Of a stretch of 64,000 bases of DNA, positions 12,578 through 23,799 are shown piece after piece (the stretch's first letter is position 1; each line of letters starts with the position of its first letter). Location of the stretch: NCBI GenBank assembly GCA_002786065.1, contig NHNY01000017.1:391442-455441 (forward strand), read 5' to 3'. The notes beneath the pieces were generated by a model, which saw only the letters and a program-made list of their open reading frames with translations, did no database searches and was not told the origin of the DNA. Made by a program: the position numbers and the translations under genes. This stretch comes from Microcyclospora pomicola. Lineage: Eukaryota; Ascomycota; Dothideomycetes; Capnodiales.

Positions 12578-13791
12578 CGCGTGGTGTGTTGTGTGTCGTC
12601 TTCTGCCGCGTATGATGGTCCTGTACTCGACTGCGCCTCTTCCACTCCTACGGTGTTTGCGTGACGAAACGTCTTCGGGAGCGATCGATGAGGAGGAGGA
12701 GGAGGGAGAAGAGGAGGAGGGCTCAGCAAGGACTTCAGCACCACGACGACCAACAAGCAGAGGAGGCCAAGTAGAACGAATGAAGATGGCCCTGATGGTG
12801 CCAAGACGAAGTGCAGTGGGAAGCTAGAGATGTGGTTTGGCATCCATCAACAGTTTGCACATGCCGGCGCATCCCTCAGCCTCATGACGTCCGCCGCGGA
12901 GCTTGGGAGAAAGATTAGAAAATCACCGACCGACCAGGACGAATGCGCATCTAGGGAGGACACGCCACGAGCGACTACGAGCGCACTACTCATTACCCAC
13001 TAACTACTGGACTATACCATCTCTATACAATGACATCTGCACGACATCCGCCAGCTGCCGGGCCACGCAAGCACAAGGACATCTCTACCCAGCATCGATA
13101 TCATCGTCGTCATGGCCACGCTGAAGTCACCGACAGTGGCCGAGAGTCCGGCGTGGTGCTCGTGAAGAGGAAGAGAATGAGGGAGAAGAAGAGACAGGCC
13201 AAGCAGCATTGATCTTCACATTCCAATCATCCTGCAATCCGCGGATCTGTCTACTGAATCAACAAACTTTGGCAACGTTCGTCGCCGCCAAGCAGTAGTC
13301 CCCCGGCCCAGTGATCCAAGCACCGCATTGAGGCTGGGCCGCTGCTGGAAATACTCAACTGCTGTCCGTTGGTGACGTCGATGCAACAAACCTCAACCCG
13401 ATCGCCGCAGAGCACACGACGGTACAGTAGTCAGGCAGTAGTTGCGGGTGCTCGTGGTACGTTTCTGCCACGCCTTGAGTGCGTGGCTACGACTCCATCA
13501 GCCGTCAGCACGACTCGAGTCCTCTTCTTCCTCCCATCATCCTCTTCTTCTTCTCCCTACCTCCCTTTCGTACGCTCGCTCGGCTGAGCAGTCGATCCGC
13601 TTCCAGTCGGCGCCAACACGTCAGTCTGGTAAGCTTGCGAGTCCGATCATAGGTACTCGGGAGTCTCTGCTCAGCTACTTCGACAACCCTTTCACACCTT
13701 CATATTCGATTCAGAGGCTTGCTTCTCTCCCCGAAGTGCAATCCTCCTCAATTCTCCTCTCGCTGCGCAGAAATCTCCGCAACACATCAAC
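12578..13791. promoter_or_regulatory. divergent intergenic region, GPI-PLC / Sur7-like
   Basis: About 1.2 kb between two divergently transcribed genes. The Sur7-like side (13,500-13,790) is C/T-rich, as common for leaders of highly expressed fungal genes. No gene is supported within. Confidence 0.5.
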
Positions 13792-14813
13792 ATGTTCGGC
13801 CGCAAGAAGAAGGCCGAGCCTGGCGAGCTGTCCACCAGCACCTCCGACCACGACCTCGCCCATGAATATCCCACCGACAAGGCTCAGATCAAGCGGGCCA
13901 CGCGCACCCGCCTGTTATGGTCCCTCTTCGCCTCCTTCCTCCTCCTCGTCTCCGTCGTCTTCATCATCCTCGTCGAAGTGGGCAACACCTCCGTTCGCCC
14001 CATCCTCAACAACATCTACTTCATCAAGCTCAACCTGACCAACATCCTTGCAACCGCCATCCCCGGCGACACTCTCGTCAACAGCGTCGCCCAGACGTTG
14101 GGTCTACACGACTTCTACACTGTCGGGTTATGGAATTTCTGCGAAGGCTACAATGGCGAGGGGACCACCATGTGCTCGAACCCCCACACTCTGTACTGGT
14201 TCAACCCGGTGGCCATCATCAAGAGCGAGCTCCTCTCTGGCGCGAGCAGTATGTTTTCAGCACTCCCCCATATCCCCATTCCCGGTACCTTGCTAATCCA
14301 CCCACAGTCGCTCTCCCCGCCGACATCAACAACGTCCTCGGCCTGATCCGCATCGTCTCGCACTTCATGTTCGCCCTCTTCCTCACCGGCGCCTGCCTCA
14401 GCTTCGTCCTGATCTTCCTCCTCCCGCTCAGCGTCTACACGCGCTGGGGCGGCGCCGCCCTCAGCTTCTTCACCTTCCTGACCGCCCTCTTCACCACCGT
14501 CGCCGCCGTCATCGCCACCGTCATGTTCATCATCATGAAGAAGACCATCACCAGCGTCGCCTCGCTCAACATCAAGGCCTCCCTCGGCATCGAGATGTTC
14601 GTCTTCATGTGGATCGCCGCCGCCACCTCGCTGATCGCCTGGCTCATCACTATGGGCATGTGCTGCTGCTGCGCCAGTCGGCGTGACGTGCGCACCGGTC
14701 GGAAGCGCGGGAGCAAGAAGGCATATCTCGAAGATGAAGCCGTGGTGGAGAAGACGGACGATGGGGACAAGAAGCAGCGAAGAGGGTTGTTCGGCCGCCG
14801 ACGCAAGTCATGA
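13792..14813 (+). CDS. Sur7/PalI-family four-helix membrane protein
   Basis: Exons 13792-14248 and 14308-14813, intron 59 bp (GTATGT...CAG), 320 residues. The N-terminus is short, basic and cytosolic. Helix 1 lies at about residues 41-62. The extracellular loop carries GLWNFCEGYNGEGTTMC, matching the paired-Cys W-x-x-C motif of the family. Three further helices follow in exon 2 (two after NNVLGLIRIV, one before the CCCCAS stretch). The C-terminal tail is highly charged and ends in RRRKS. Family members (yeast Sur7, Fmp45; PalI/Rim9 relatives) sit at eisosomes or the plasma membrane and act in cell-wall and endocytic organisation or ambient-pH signalling. Which subgroup this one belongs to is not settled by sequence alone. 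The splice is supported by uninterrupted helices on both sides. Confidence 0.87.
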
Positions 14814-15259
14814 AGGTGTCATGGGGGAAGATACGAGGAGAAAAGGAGCAGCCTTACACATCCCGACTTGATGACAACCGAACCACGAACATAGAAAATA
14901 GCGAGGAGCAAAACCACCAAACCATAGACCGTTGCCGTCCCAAGGACCCGGCAATTGACGATCCACTGTCCATATATACAGCCTGAATTCAGCCAGCATA
15001 GCGAACGGCGCAGCAATTCCAACTTTCACTTCCCAACCTTTCCATTCCTCTCCATCTCCTCCCTTGCCCCTTCGACAGAGCGTATACGGTAGATATCAAC
15101 TGTACGTGTTTCCTTCTACTCTTCTCCAGTCCTATCTACGCGACTTCCCCGGCGTGCACCTGTGTAAGGCAAAATCCCTTACGTTCGTCACGTCGGGGTC
15201 AGGTGATGATAGATATCGTACCTGATGTGATCAAGGCACACAGATACCCTACGGTATGT

Positions 15260-15480
15260 ATCGATCTCGGTAAGGTAAGGTAAGGTAAGGTAACTTACCT
15301 ACCTGAGGTTTCAACAGGCTCGTCAGGGTATCAGGTAGGTCATGTAAGGTACCTAGCCATCGTCTCAATCATTCATCAGCCTGCTTGTCTGCCTACCTTA
15401 CCTCGATTACCTCGAGGTAATTACATGCCTACCTCCTTTACATACCTAAGTATCTTACAGTAATACATAGGTACATACAG
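15260..15480. repeat. GGTAAGG / TTACCTACC low-complexity patch with both orientations
   Basis: Starts with four tandem AAGGT/GGTAA units, followed by many CTTACCT, ACCTACC and GGTACCTAGC copies in inverted orientation for about 200 bp. Could fold into weak hairpins. Similar short units occur near 3850, 4030 and 44,700. Confidence 0.6.
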
Positions 15481-15644
15481 TATCCGACACTCTGTCGATC
15501 GATATTACCTGATGACCGACATTGAATGCTAGCACTGTCCTGCGACATTCCATGCCATCATTCCTCGCGCATTCTTCTACGTGATTAGCACAACTTGCTT
15601 TGTTCTTTCTGGCGTTCCCGCCACTCCAAGAACCTCACCGCGGA

Positions 15645-15648
<4 letters not shown>

Positions 15649-15685
<37 letters not shown>
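15649..15685. repeat. (TC)n microsatellite
   Basis: About 18 uninterrupted TC units, ending at TATACG. Confidence 0.95.
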
Positions 15686-15688
<3 letters not shown>

Positions 15689-16279
15689 CGATGACTCTCC
15701 CATGTTATACATCGGCATAAGATTCTTGAACATGATTCCTGGTGGTCAAAGCGACAATTTTGAAGTAGGCTGATTCATATACAGATATATCTAGACGTGA
15801 CAAGCAAAAAAAAAATTGCCAGAAAACATGTTCAAACCGACGTCATGTCTCACACTCGCAGCTCGGGGCGAGGCAGCATGTCCGCCGGTCAGATCACGCC
15901 GGAAGGGTATATGTATGTACATATCAGTTGAGCACAGCGACCAAGTCTTCCGTACAACATTCGTGCGCGTTCTGGAGTGTCGCGACAGGCGCCAGTGCAG
16001 TGATCACCAACGTGGACAGTGTATAGCGAAGCCCTGTAGCGGCTCGATAAGTGTCTCACACTGCTGCCGCCGGAACAGTGAAACCTGCATCCGACACCAG
16101 CGGCACGCAGCCGGGGGGTTTGTTTTTCGTGAAACACCACGGCAAGCTTTCGACAGGCGCTAGGAGTTAGGTTGCAGGAACGGCGGTGAAGGTGCCGTGC
16201 TTCTAGATGCGTGGAATACGTGGGGGGTTCGTTATTCATACATTCAACACAAGCCATCCGTGGAGATGCTTGCAGTCTA

Positions 16280-18004
16280 TCATCGGCGCAGTCCGAGCTG
16301 CGCTCGTCCATTGAGCAAGGACGCAGGATCCGTGAAGAGCCGCAAAAAGGTGGCTTTGCGCGAAGGACGACGTTGCACTCTCGCCATAGTCACCATCGGG
16401 CCCACAATCGCTGAGCCTTCCATCAACGGAAACTTCTGCTGCGCCCCATTGAGCTCTGGCATCGGCGACGGAGGTTGCGTCTCTGCCAAAGGTTGATAAA
16501 GCGCGACTTCGCCACTAGCCGCCACTCGAGCGTGCGCGTCTTCGTGATACCATTTCCATTTCTCATCGATTTCACGCCATTTAGCTTCGGTGAGCTTGTA
16601 TGTCTGCGACGTGGGGCCATAGTGTTCGCTCACGCGCTGCGCGATCCGCATGTACTCAGTACGCGCCGTCTCCCACTCATCACGTAGTTTGTTCAGAGAT
16701 TGCACATCGCACGTCTCCATCGGTCGAGGTTCTGGGACAATGTGAAAGTTTGCATGACCAAGCTGATTGCCCCATGGGTCATCAACCACGGGAGACTGCA
16801 TGTATGGCTGCGAAAGGGTGAGAGGTGGAATATCAGAGTTCGGCTTATAAGGCACATCCTTGACACGCTTTGCAGCAAGCGATGTGATGGATGGTTGTGA
16901 GGACAGCGGTGGCGTCGCATAAGCATTCGAAGCAGAGTTGGGGGTACCAAAGCTTTCCGACTGCGCGACTGTTGGAGATTGCAAGGGTGACTGCACATCT
17001 TCCGTGGATTTGGTGACATGGTTTGCCATCATTGGAGGAAGAAGAGGTGTGCATGCGCCGTCTGGCAGCTCTGCATCGGAGTGGTACTCCTCCAGAGGTT
17101 GTGCGATATTGTCAAGTGGAGTTGACGCTGGCGTGAGCCGGGACAATGCGCGCGGTCTTGGGCTCAGGCCATCCTCGGACGGAGCGTCCATAGGAGTAAA
17201 GGGAGGCGTATTATGTGTTGATGAACGTTCCACCCGGCCGGCCTGCGACAGGCGATCAGATCCACGCCGTATAGATGATGCGCTTGAGGTTGGCGCGCTT
17301 TGAGTGACGCCACCAAAAGACGATTTGCGTGGGGTTTGATTCTGCCACCGTTTGGACAACGATGGCAAACGACGCGACAATCGCGACGTCAAACTCTCGA
17401 CCGCGTACTCCCCAGATCTGCGACGCTTGCTGGCTCGACCTGCAAAAGGCTCAGCGCCTGTGAAATAGTTGTTGTCATCTCCTGGGGCCCATTCCTCTGG
17501 GTTGGGTGATGGCAGGCCAAATGAGTATTGCGGGACCGATGCCTGTCGGTGCTCACAGAATGTGGTATCACCTGGATCAATTAGCACGAAAAGTCGCGAA
17601 TGTGAATGATAGACATGATACACACATATGCAGAATGGCTCGCTGGATGCTGAATGCTTCAAAACGTCCGCTGGTGCCAACGGCAATGCCGATAAATCGT
17701 CTTCCCCCTCCGCATGGTCATGCATGGGATCTTCCGCTGGTTCCTCGAGCAGATCATGGAGTGGTAGTTTCGCGACATTGATAGGCGAGTCCGGAGCCAA
17801 GGAAGAGGAAGAGCTTGGCCACCGATTGTGGCCACGATGGGAGGCGGTGGAGATGCTGGGATTCGAAGTGATCGATGCTACTGATGAGTCGCGCGAGTGC
17901 GCAGGTCCGTACCCATAGGGTGAAGGATGCTCAGACATGTCGGTGCGATTCTTACTTCCGAAGGAAGTGAATGTGGAAAGCGAGAGGCTGCGTTGGCGAC
18001 TCAT
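16280..18004 (-). CDS. Ser/Pro-rich protein of unknown function
   Basis: The minus frame is open for 574 codons. A 54-bp GT-AG intron (17,572-17,625, with a CTAAT branch-like site next to the acceptor) is likely because the segment it encodes is hydrophobic and unlike its surroundings; removing it gives 556 residues. Most of the protein is disordered: Ser, Pro and charged residues with many SPxP and RRxS sites that look phosphorylatable. Near the C-terminus (about 440-530) there is a Trp- and charge-rich helical segment (LRDEWETARTEYMRIAQRV, then KWREIDEKWKWYHED), probably a coiled coil. That is the only part likely to be folded. I do not recognise the family. The start is the first ATG after a stop; an ATG at 17,938 (MSEHPSP) is an alternative. 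Confidence 0.7.
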   Translation of the reverse strand: MSRQRSLSLSTFTSFGSKNRTDMSEHPSPYGYGPAHSRDSSVASITSNPSISTASHRGHNRWPSSSSSLAPDSPINVAKLPLHDLLEEPAEDPMHDHAEGEDDLSALPLAPADVLKHSASSEPFCICVYHVYHSHSRLFVLIDPGDTTFCEHRQASVPQYSFGLPSPNPEEWAPGDDNNYFTGAEPFAGRASKRRRSGEYAVESLTSRLSRRLPSLSKRWQNQTPRKSSFGGVTQSAPTSSASSIRRGSDRLSQAGRVERSSTHNTPPFTPMDAPSEDGLSPRPRALSRLTPASTPLDNIAQPLEEYHSDAELPDGACTPLLPPMMANHVTKSTEDVQSPLQSPTVAQSESFGTPNSASNAYATPPLSSQPSITSLAAKRVKDVPYKPNSDIPPLTLSQPYMQSPVVDDPWGNQLGHANFHIVPEPRPMETCDVQSLNKLRDEWETARTEYMRIAQRVSEHYGPTSQTYKLTEAKWREIDEKWKWYHEDAHARVAASGEVALYQPLAETQPPSPMPELNGAQQKFPLMEGSAIVGPMVTMARVQRRPSRKATFLRLFTDPASLLNGRAQLGLRR

Positions 18005-21000
18005 GTTGTATGCGATCGCGCTGGACCATTACCGGGTGGACGTGGACATGGCCATGAACAGTCGAGACGGCCTGAGATTAGTCGGTGTGCGCGAGACACT
18101 TTACTCTTGGTGTGACAAAGATCCAAACGAATGCGCTGGGGTTGAAGGCGCGTTGCTGCTCGTATATTTGACCGCACGCGCGGTGTGCTGGCACGAATGA
18201 CCAGCTGCGCGTATGCGATGGATGGTGGCAGATTGTAACCGGTGGCTCGCCGCGTGTGCTCTGGCGATCACTGCGGAGTTTGAAACTTAACGATCAGTCG
18301 GCGCGATCGGTGCTGGAGTGGACAGATGCAGACGCGACGATGGCGTTGAGAAGCAGAGATCGCGGCGATGGGATCGCGAATGTTGTTGGAGTATTGCTCT
18401 GGGTACGTACCACGGTACATATGGTGAAGGAGGGATGAGAAATGGGACGTATCGGCAGAGACAGCAAGGTAGTCGGGCACGGCTGGACGTCAAAAGCTGA
18501 AGGAGGGTGGGCGTCAGATCTCGATGGCCCAGCTGGGCCGTTAGAACGCCGCGGGCGGCGGCTTCCTCCCAGGCACAGTTTTCTTGTCCGCGAACCTAAA
18601 AACCTTGCCGAACGACACCAGTCCAGACGAGGTCCGTACCTGTCCCTCGACGAGGTGGTTGGCTACGAGCACCTACAGAACTGCAATGACATGCCAATAG
18701 CACCGACTCGCCATCTCCGTCCTCTTCGTGCGAGTCGAAGAGAGAATGCTGTGCTGCCCTCTGGCGCACTTGGCCGGCGGTGAAGAAAAGTGTGGTGTCG
18801 GCCATGTCAGCATCCTCCTGGAAAACGTTGCTGGTCTGCTGTAGAGACATCCCGAGGACAGTTGTTAACGAGGCATATGCTGCTGCTGTCATCCCTCTGA
18901 CCAGAGTAGAGACCGAGACACCGAACCCAGCATCAGACGTATTGTTGGAAGCGAGCGTGGCTAACCAAAAACTACCATGCCTGGGTCTTCTAGTTGGTCT
19001 AACCAGCCGAGTAGGTCAGAATTCACGATACGGCCGCATTCTCCAGTGCTGCCGTCCACTACTTTTGCAATCTGCCCAAGGAGGTGCTACGTGGAGTCAT
19101 CACCGCTTGTGTTGCTGCTCACTCCTGGTCACTGACTGCAAGGTCCGAAGACTTTGCACGAAGTGCAAACACATTCTTCGTCGGTATTGCTCGTCGATGA
19201 CTTTGACTGGCGCAGCTTTAGGCTACAGGTATCAGCTAAGTGAACTGTGCCTTAGCAGCACCAAGCTTGACCAGCGAACTGTGGCGCGCGGAGAATTGTT
19301 TCATGGTCACTCTGACACAAGCCTTTGCAAGGGCTACAGAGGCGGCGCCGTGCGATAGATCCAATCCAAGTTGCGAAGACGGAACGATCTGCGCCAGTCC
19401 GGTCGATTGGTAGCTAGATCTCGCTGACAAGGGACTTGTTACGATGCGCTGCAGTGCGCCGTTTGCCGGCAACAGTATCACTTGAAGCTTACGGTCAATC
19501 TGAACATCAAATCCACCCTTCGCAATTCCTGCAGCTTGTGGTGAAAAGTGTAGAATAAGCCTGACGCATTGATGATGCCTGTTCACGCTCCACACGCACT
19601 GACACGGTTCGACGGGGAAATGTCCGACTCATGTAATACCTGTGCGGGCCCACTGGAAATATGATTGACATCCAAAACTTTCGGCATGTTGCTTGTGTCC
19701 AATGTCATTATCACGGTCCTGTTGTTCCCATGGATTGGCAGCTGAGGGCCGCAGCGCTGTGGATCTGTAGTTGCAGACTTTTATCAGTAATCCACAGCTG
19801 ATCCGGGCCTATCGCGACGTGATTGTCACAGCGGCTGATGCGCCACCACGTTGCGCGGAAGGCCCCCGATCCACGACCTCCCTCATGTATAGCACGTACA
19901 ACCGAGACAATATCGACCTGTCCATGAGTGTCGCAGCTATAGAACGATATGCAGTATAGCATACAGTACAACGACACAGCCACCAGGACTGAGGAGCAGC
20001 ACAGTAGAGTTCGCCCGGCCCACTCCAGCCCATCGGAGCGGTAGTGGCCCCATCGTGGTGAACTTTTGACACTCAAGGGCCAGCTCGGCCGGTGGTCGTT
20101 GAAATCTCTGCTCCGAGGTTGAAGCTGACTAGATGCCGTCATGATGACTTTTGCTCTTTGTGCCGTTGCCATTGAGGATAAGGTACTCTCGAAGAATTCG
20201 GCCGCTTTCATATTGAACAGTTCTGTGTGGTGATGCTCATTCATGTTCCATCAATTCGGCAGTTGTGTAGCTGATCAAAGCTTGGCAGTGTCCGCGTCAC
20301 GCAATGTCCTGCAGCCTTATCAACGGCTTCTTATGCCCTGTTGTACCTTGGACGCCGGGTATACTTTCTACACTTTACTACACGGACATATAGCTTTCCT
20401 AAGGTAGATCATCCCCGCAACATCAAGAAGGCCGACTGCCGCTGTACACGCATGGACGTCGTTCTCCAGACGGACGTGTAGCGGATATCATTAACGCGTC
20501 GGGGATCCATCGGCGCGACGTGGGGCTTGCAGCTGTGAAGAGCGGTACCTACCTGCTTAGGCGAGCGTGCTGGAGTACCAGGAACCCAGCCGGCGGGGAT
20601 GGAGCTCCATGTACTGTACATGTATGCGCATGTATACATACTTTACAGAGATACATGCAACTCTTCCCGGAAGGGGATCCGACATCTGCGGCTCTGGTGA
20701 GGCTGCCGTGATTTATCCGTTCTTGCTTCTTACAGCATTGTCCACGCGTTTCGATGGCATGAACGTGTACTCGGACCAGAGTGACAACATATGTATGCTC
20801 ACATCTTCGGGAACCAGCTTCCGACAGACTTGATGATCTCAGACTGGCATCAGCATTGGGCAAGGTTTGCTCGATTTGGTCCTAGCTGTCATAACATATG
20901 TCGTTATGCGTCTACTGGCCTCAACGAACGGCAGCTCCCAGCCTCCCCAACGTCAATTGACACCCATAATGCGGTACAGCTCCAAGGGAACCGTAGCACG

Positions 21001-21135
21001 TGGTTTCGATAGTGTCAATAGCTGCATTGTGGAGAGCCGTTCATACATCTTCTTAGTGTATCACAACACTGATTTTGCCTAATGTCGTCAATGAATCGGA
21101 TAAAGCTTTCACTTCACCCGTACATTACATGGCCG
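18005..21135. other. 3.1-kb stretch without a supported gene
   Basis: Several frames of 80-190 codons exist on both strands, but none has a recognisable domain, a stable composition or plausible splice extension. The minus frames at 18,596-18,892 and 19,236-19,595 are the most protein-like and could be remnants of a decayed gene. The first 300 bases are probably the promoter of the gene ending at 18,004. Confidence 0.45.
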
Positions 21136-22747
21136 TCACGATATCCAGTGTCTTGACCAGAGCGCTTTCTGCTCTTCATTGCCTTCTAGCTGTACAACCA
21201 TCGCACGGTCAGTCACTTGTCTTCGAGACACAAACATTCACGAAATTGCTCACCTTGAAACAAACACTTGTAATGTCTTCAAACCCCTCGTCCAGTTCGG
21301 GTTTTCGATATCGTGATGAGAACCCAGAGAATGCCATTCTGGGAAGCTGTACACGCTTCTCGGGGTTGAACTGTGTAGTTAGATTAGTCATTGGCCGAAG
21401 GAAGCTGCACAACGATTGCAAGCTTACCACGTTTCCGGCAAGTGCTCTCACGGTATCGTTGTGCTCACACAGCTTTGCAGGCGCTGTGAAGTGTATCAGA
21501 CGTATTGGTACACGAAACTTCTTAGCAAGTGCAATCCAAGCAGCTCTGGTCTCAATATCTGCATTCGTGTTGTCTACAGCAACTCCCACTCCGTCCTCCA
21601 ACGATTGAGATGCGACTTTGAGACAGTTGTTCCTGCTCTTAAGTGTATCTTGATTTATACGTGCATAGCCAAGAGGTTGAAGGTGCTTGGTGAAGAATGT
21701 AGACTTGCCAGCCGCGGGACTACCACAGAACAGCACCACATCTACATTGTGCTTCTTGACGAAAAGTGGTGAACCTTGCTCGTGGTCTACAGACTCCACA
21801 TACGGCCTAGGATCGAATACCTGAACCCAAGGTCTTGGGGCTTCGTGCACAAAATATTCCTCTGGTGTGTGAAATGGTATGCCGATGTTCCCCGCCAGGT
21901 TACGATCGGAACACGCGTGATCTTTCTTGAACCCGGCAGCTTTGTCGGCTTCTCGTCCTGCAGCATCACCCACGAAAATGCAGTGCTCGTGGTCGACATC
22001 ACCAGTTGAAGTGAGCTGGTAATCTTGCAGCATCTGGTCCCACATGCCAGTTCTTGGCTTCCGGTAATGATCAGCACCGGTACTTGCATATATCGTGATA
22101 GGAAGATCCAAAGCACTCAACACCGCGGATACTTTGGCTTTGAATGTGTTGAGACTTTTCATGCCGTCCTTGGGCGATTTAGGATCAGCTCTGAGACTGA
22201 CGGCACCTTGGTTTGAAATGATCACAATAGCATAACCTGCAGCATCAAGCTCTTTGAGGCGTGTAGGCACGACAGCGTTCCACCACTTCCAGTCGTCTGG
22301 ACCGCGTGCAAACCTTGAACCAGATTTGCTTGTGATCAGTGTGTCGTCAAAATCAAAGGCAGCCACTTTGACAGGTTTCGACCTGTCGATAGTGTGTGCA
22401 TGCTTGTAACGTCCAACCAGAAGCGTTTCGTGCGAGATGCTGAAGGTGATCTTGGGCGCCTCCTTTTCGGATGCTGGTCTGAAGAAATTCGAAACAGCGC
22501 TGCTGGTTGTGGTCCCGACTATGCGTCGCTTAGCAGGCGGCGACACGTCCCTATCTGATGAATTGAGACGTTTCAGAGATCCGGGTGACATATCGCCCAC
22601 TGCCCACAGTGTTACTCTTGAAATGCGTCTGGGCGAGGCTGCAAAGCGCTTGCCGCAGGCGAATAGCAACATATACGCACGCGATTGAATGAAGTACAAA
22701 TCATGTATCTGCAGTTCATGATTGATATCGGAAAGCGCGCTAGACAC
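21136..22747 (-). CDS. PNK1: polynucleotide kinase 3'-phosphatase (DNA end repair)
   Basis: Exons (minus) 22747-21428, 21370-21254 and 21189-21136; introns of 57 and 64 bp; up to 496 residues. The N-terminal half is a HAD phosphatase: FDFDDTLIT (DxDxT, about 131-139), then IISNQG and DAAGR. The C-terminal half is a P-loop kinase with GSPAAGKST (342-350) and the NQDTL and DNTN motifs. The enzyme removes 3'-phosphates and phosphorylates 5'-OH ends in single- and double-strand break repair. The last exon is only 18 codons (ending WSRHWIS) and restores the usual family C-terminus; unspliced, the frame drifts after FK. There is no FHA domain, as in other fungal members. PPAKRR is a probable nuclear signal. 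The start is uncertain: ATGs at 22,747, 22,672 and 22,591 are in frame, and the last two lie closer to the family length. Confidence 0.93.
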
Positions 22748-23245
22748 TCCAGGTCATGTGACCTTATTCTACTGTGGTAAGATCCATGTAACATGGGAAA
22801 TCATGACTGTCTGCTGTAGCATAGCAGGTCCGCATGTTCGAGCTCTGCCCGAGTCAAGACGAACGTGCTCTTCAGGTGTTGTGTTTGGAGGACATCCCTA
22901 CTCAAGATGTGATCTACGTTGGCTGTGAAGTGGTTCCAGGAGATCCAGCTGCCTTCGTTATAGGATTCACGACGCAAGGAAAGGTCCAGAAACGGAGACA
23001 TGGACGTTGGAGCTTCTGTGACTACCACTAAGGCAATCACGAATACCTTATCATGGAAATGTTATGGCTTTTTGATTTGTCCATTGCTATTTGCATGACA
23101 TACTCCAAGCACACCGCAGTGCGCACCTGTCTTCGTGGTTGATGGCCATGTTCCCATGGTCACATTCCGCCGAACGCCATATAATGGAATATGCAGTCGT
23201 CTCGCCAGCGCCAGCAATCATCAGATCCGATCAGCATATACTGAT
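22748..23245. other. intergenic between two minus-strand genes
   Basis: About 500 bp. Promoter of the PNK gene plus the 3' end of the eL31 gene. A 65-codon plus frame (22,834-23,031) looks incidental. Confidence 0.5.
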
Positions 23246-23799
23246 TTACGCAACGTCCTCGACGACAGCCGTTTGCAGACCCTTGGGGTTCTTGACGTTA
23301 ACGGCCTGCACGTACGAGTACAGCTTCTCCTTGGCGCCCTCCTCATCGTTACGCTTACGAGATATCCGGACACGAAGGCGGAATGGAACACCCTTGATAC
23401 CAGACTCCCATACTTTCTTGTTGAGCTGCGGGTCGAGACGGACGTCAGAGGTACCCTGCGATAGCATTACATGTTAGCAGCGATCGAGTTGAACAGAGTG
23501 AATTCAGGTAGAACATACCATGGCTTTGGTCGCAAAGGCGCGGATCTCCTTGATGGCACGAGGAGCTCTCTTCTTGAAGCTTACACCGTGCACCTACATG
23601 TTGACAACCACGTTAGACTCGCATTTCTTTCTCAGTCTTCCGCCCGATACCTGCTCCTCTCGGAGCTGGCCATCTGTGGGCTTCATCAAACTGAACGTAC
23701 CCTCTTGTGAAGGTGGATTGTGTATTCGCGCGCAACCACATCTTCAATGGCACTGCGGCCCTGTGCCTTTCCGGCTGGCTTTCCTGCTTTTCCACTCAT
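23246..23799 (-). CDS. RPL31: 60S ribosomal protein eL31
   Basis: Three exons on the minus strand, 23799-23701, 23593-23519 and 23455-23246, with introns of 107 and 63 bp; 127 residues, normal for eL31 with a short fungal N-terminal extension. Exon 1 ends at EYTIHLHKR, exon 2 runs VHGVSFKKRAPRAIKEIRAF to ATKAM, and exon 3 continues GTSDVRLDPQLNKKVWESG. The exons join in phase 0 and give an uninterrupted eL31 sequence. It is a component of the large ribosomal subunit near the peptide exit tunnel. The first intron is about twice the window's usual length. The gene shares a 296-bp divergent promoter with the mitochondrial PP2C gene, in which a TCACGTGA palindrome lies. Confidence 0.97.

Larger units (their letters stand above)
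14814..16279. other. intergenic, repeat-rich, between convergent genes
   Basis: No credible gene. It contains a GGTAAGG/CCTTACC-rich patch (15,260-15,480), a TC microsatellite (15,649-15,685) and a short A9 run (about 15,808). Confidence 0.55.

Noticed and set aside
18780-19358. 192-codon plus frame
   Set aside because: No domain, Cys-scattered composition and no supporting splice or start context.
18596-19595. Minus-strand frames (18,596-18,892; 19,236-19,595) considered as a gene
   Set aside because: Somewhat protein-like, but intervening frames contain stops and no splice pair joins them; no family recognised.
19600-19625. GGTTCGA sequence considered as a tRNA T-loop
   Set aside because: No matching acceptor stem, anticodon arm or D-loop within 90 bp; other GGTTCGA/GGTTCAA sites likewise failed.
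19711-20244. 177-codon minus frame with one hydrophobic stretch
   Set aside because: The hydrophobic stretch is Cys/Tyr-rich and isolated; codon use is unlike the real genes.
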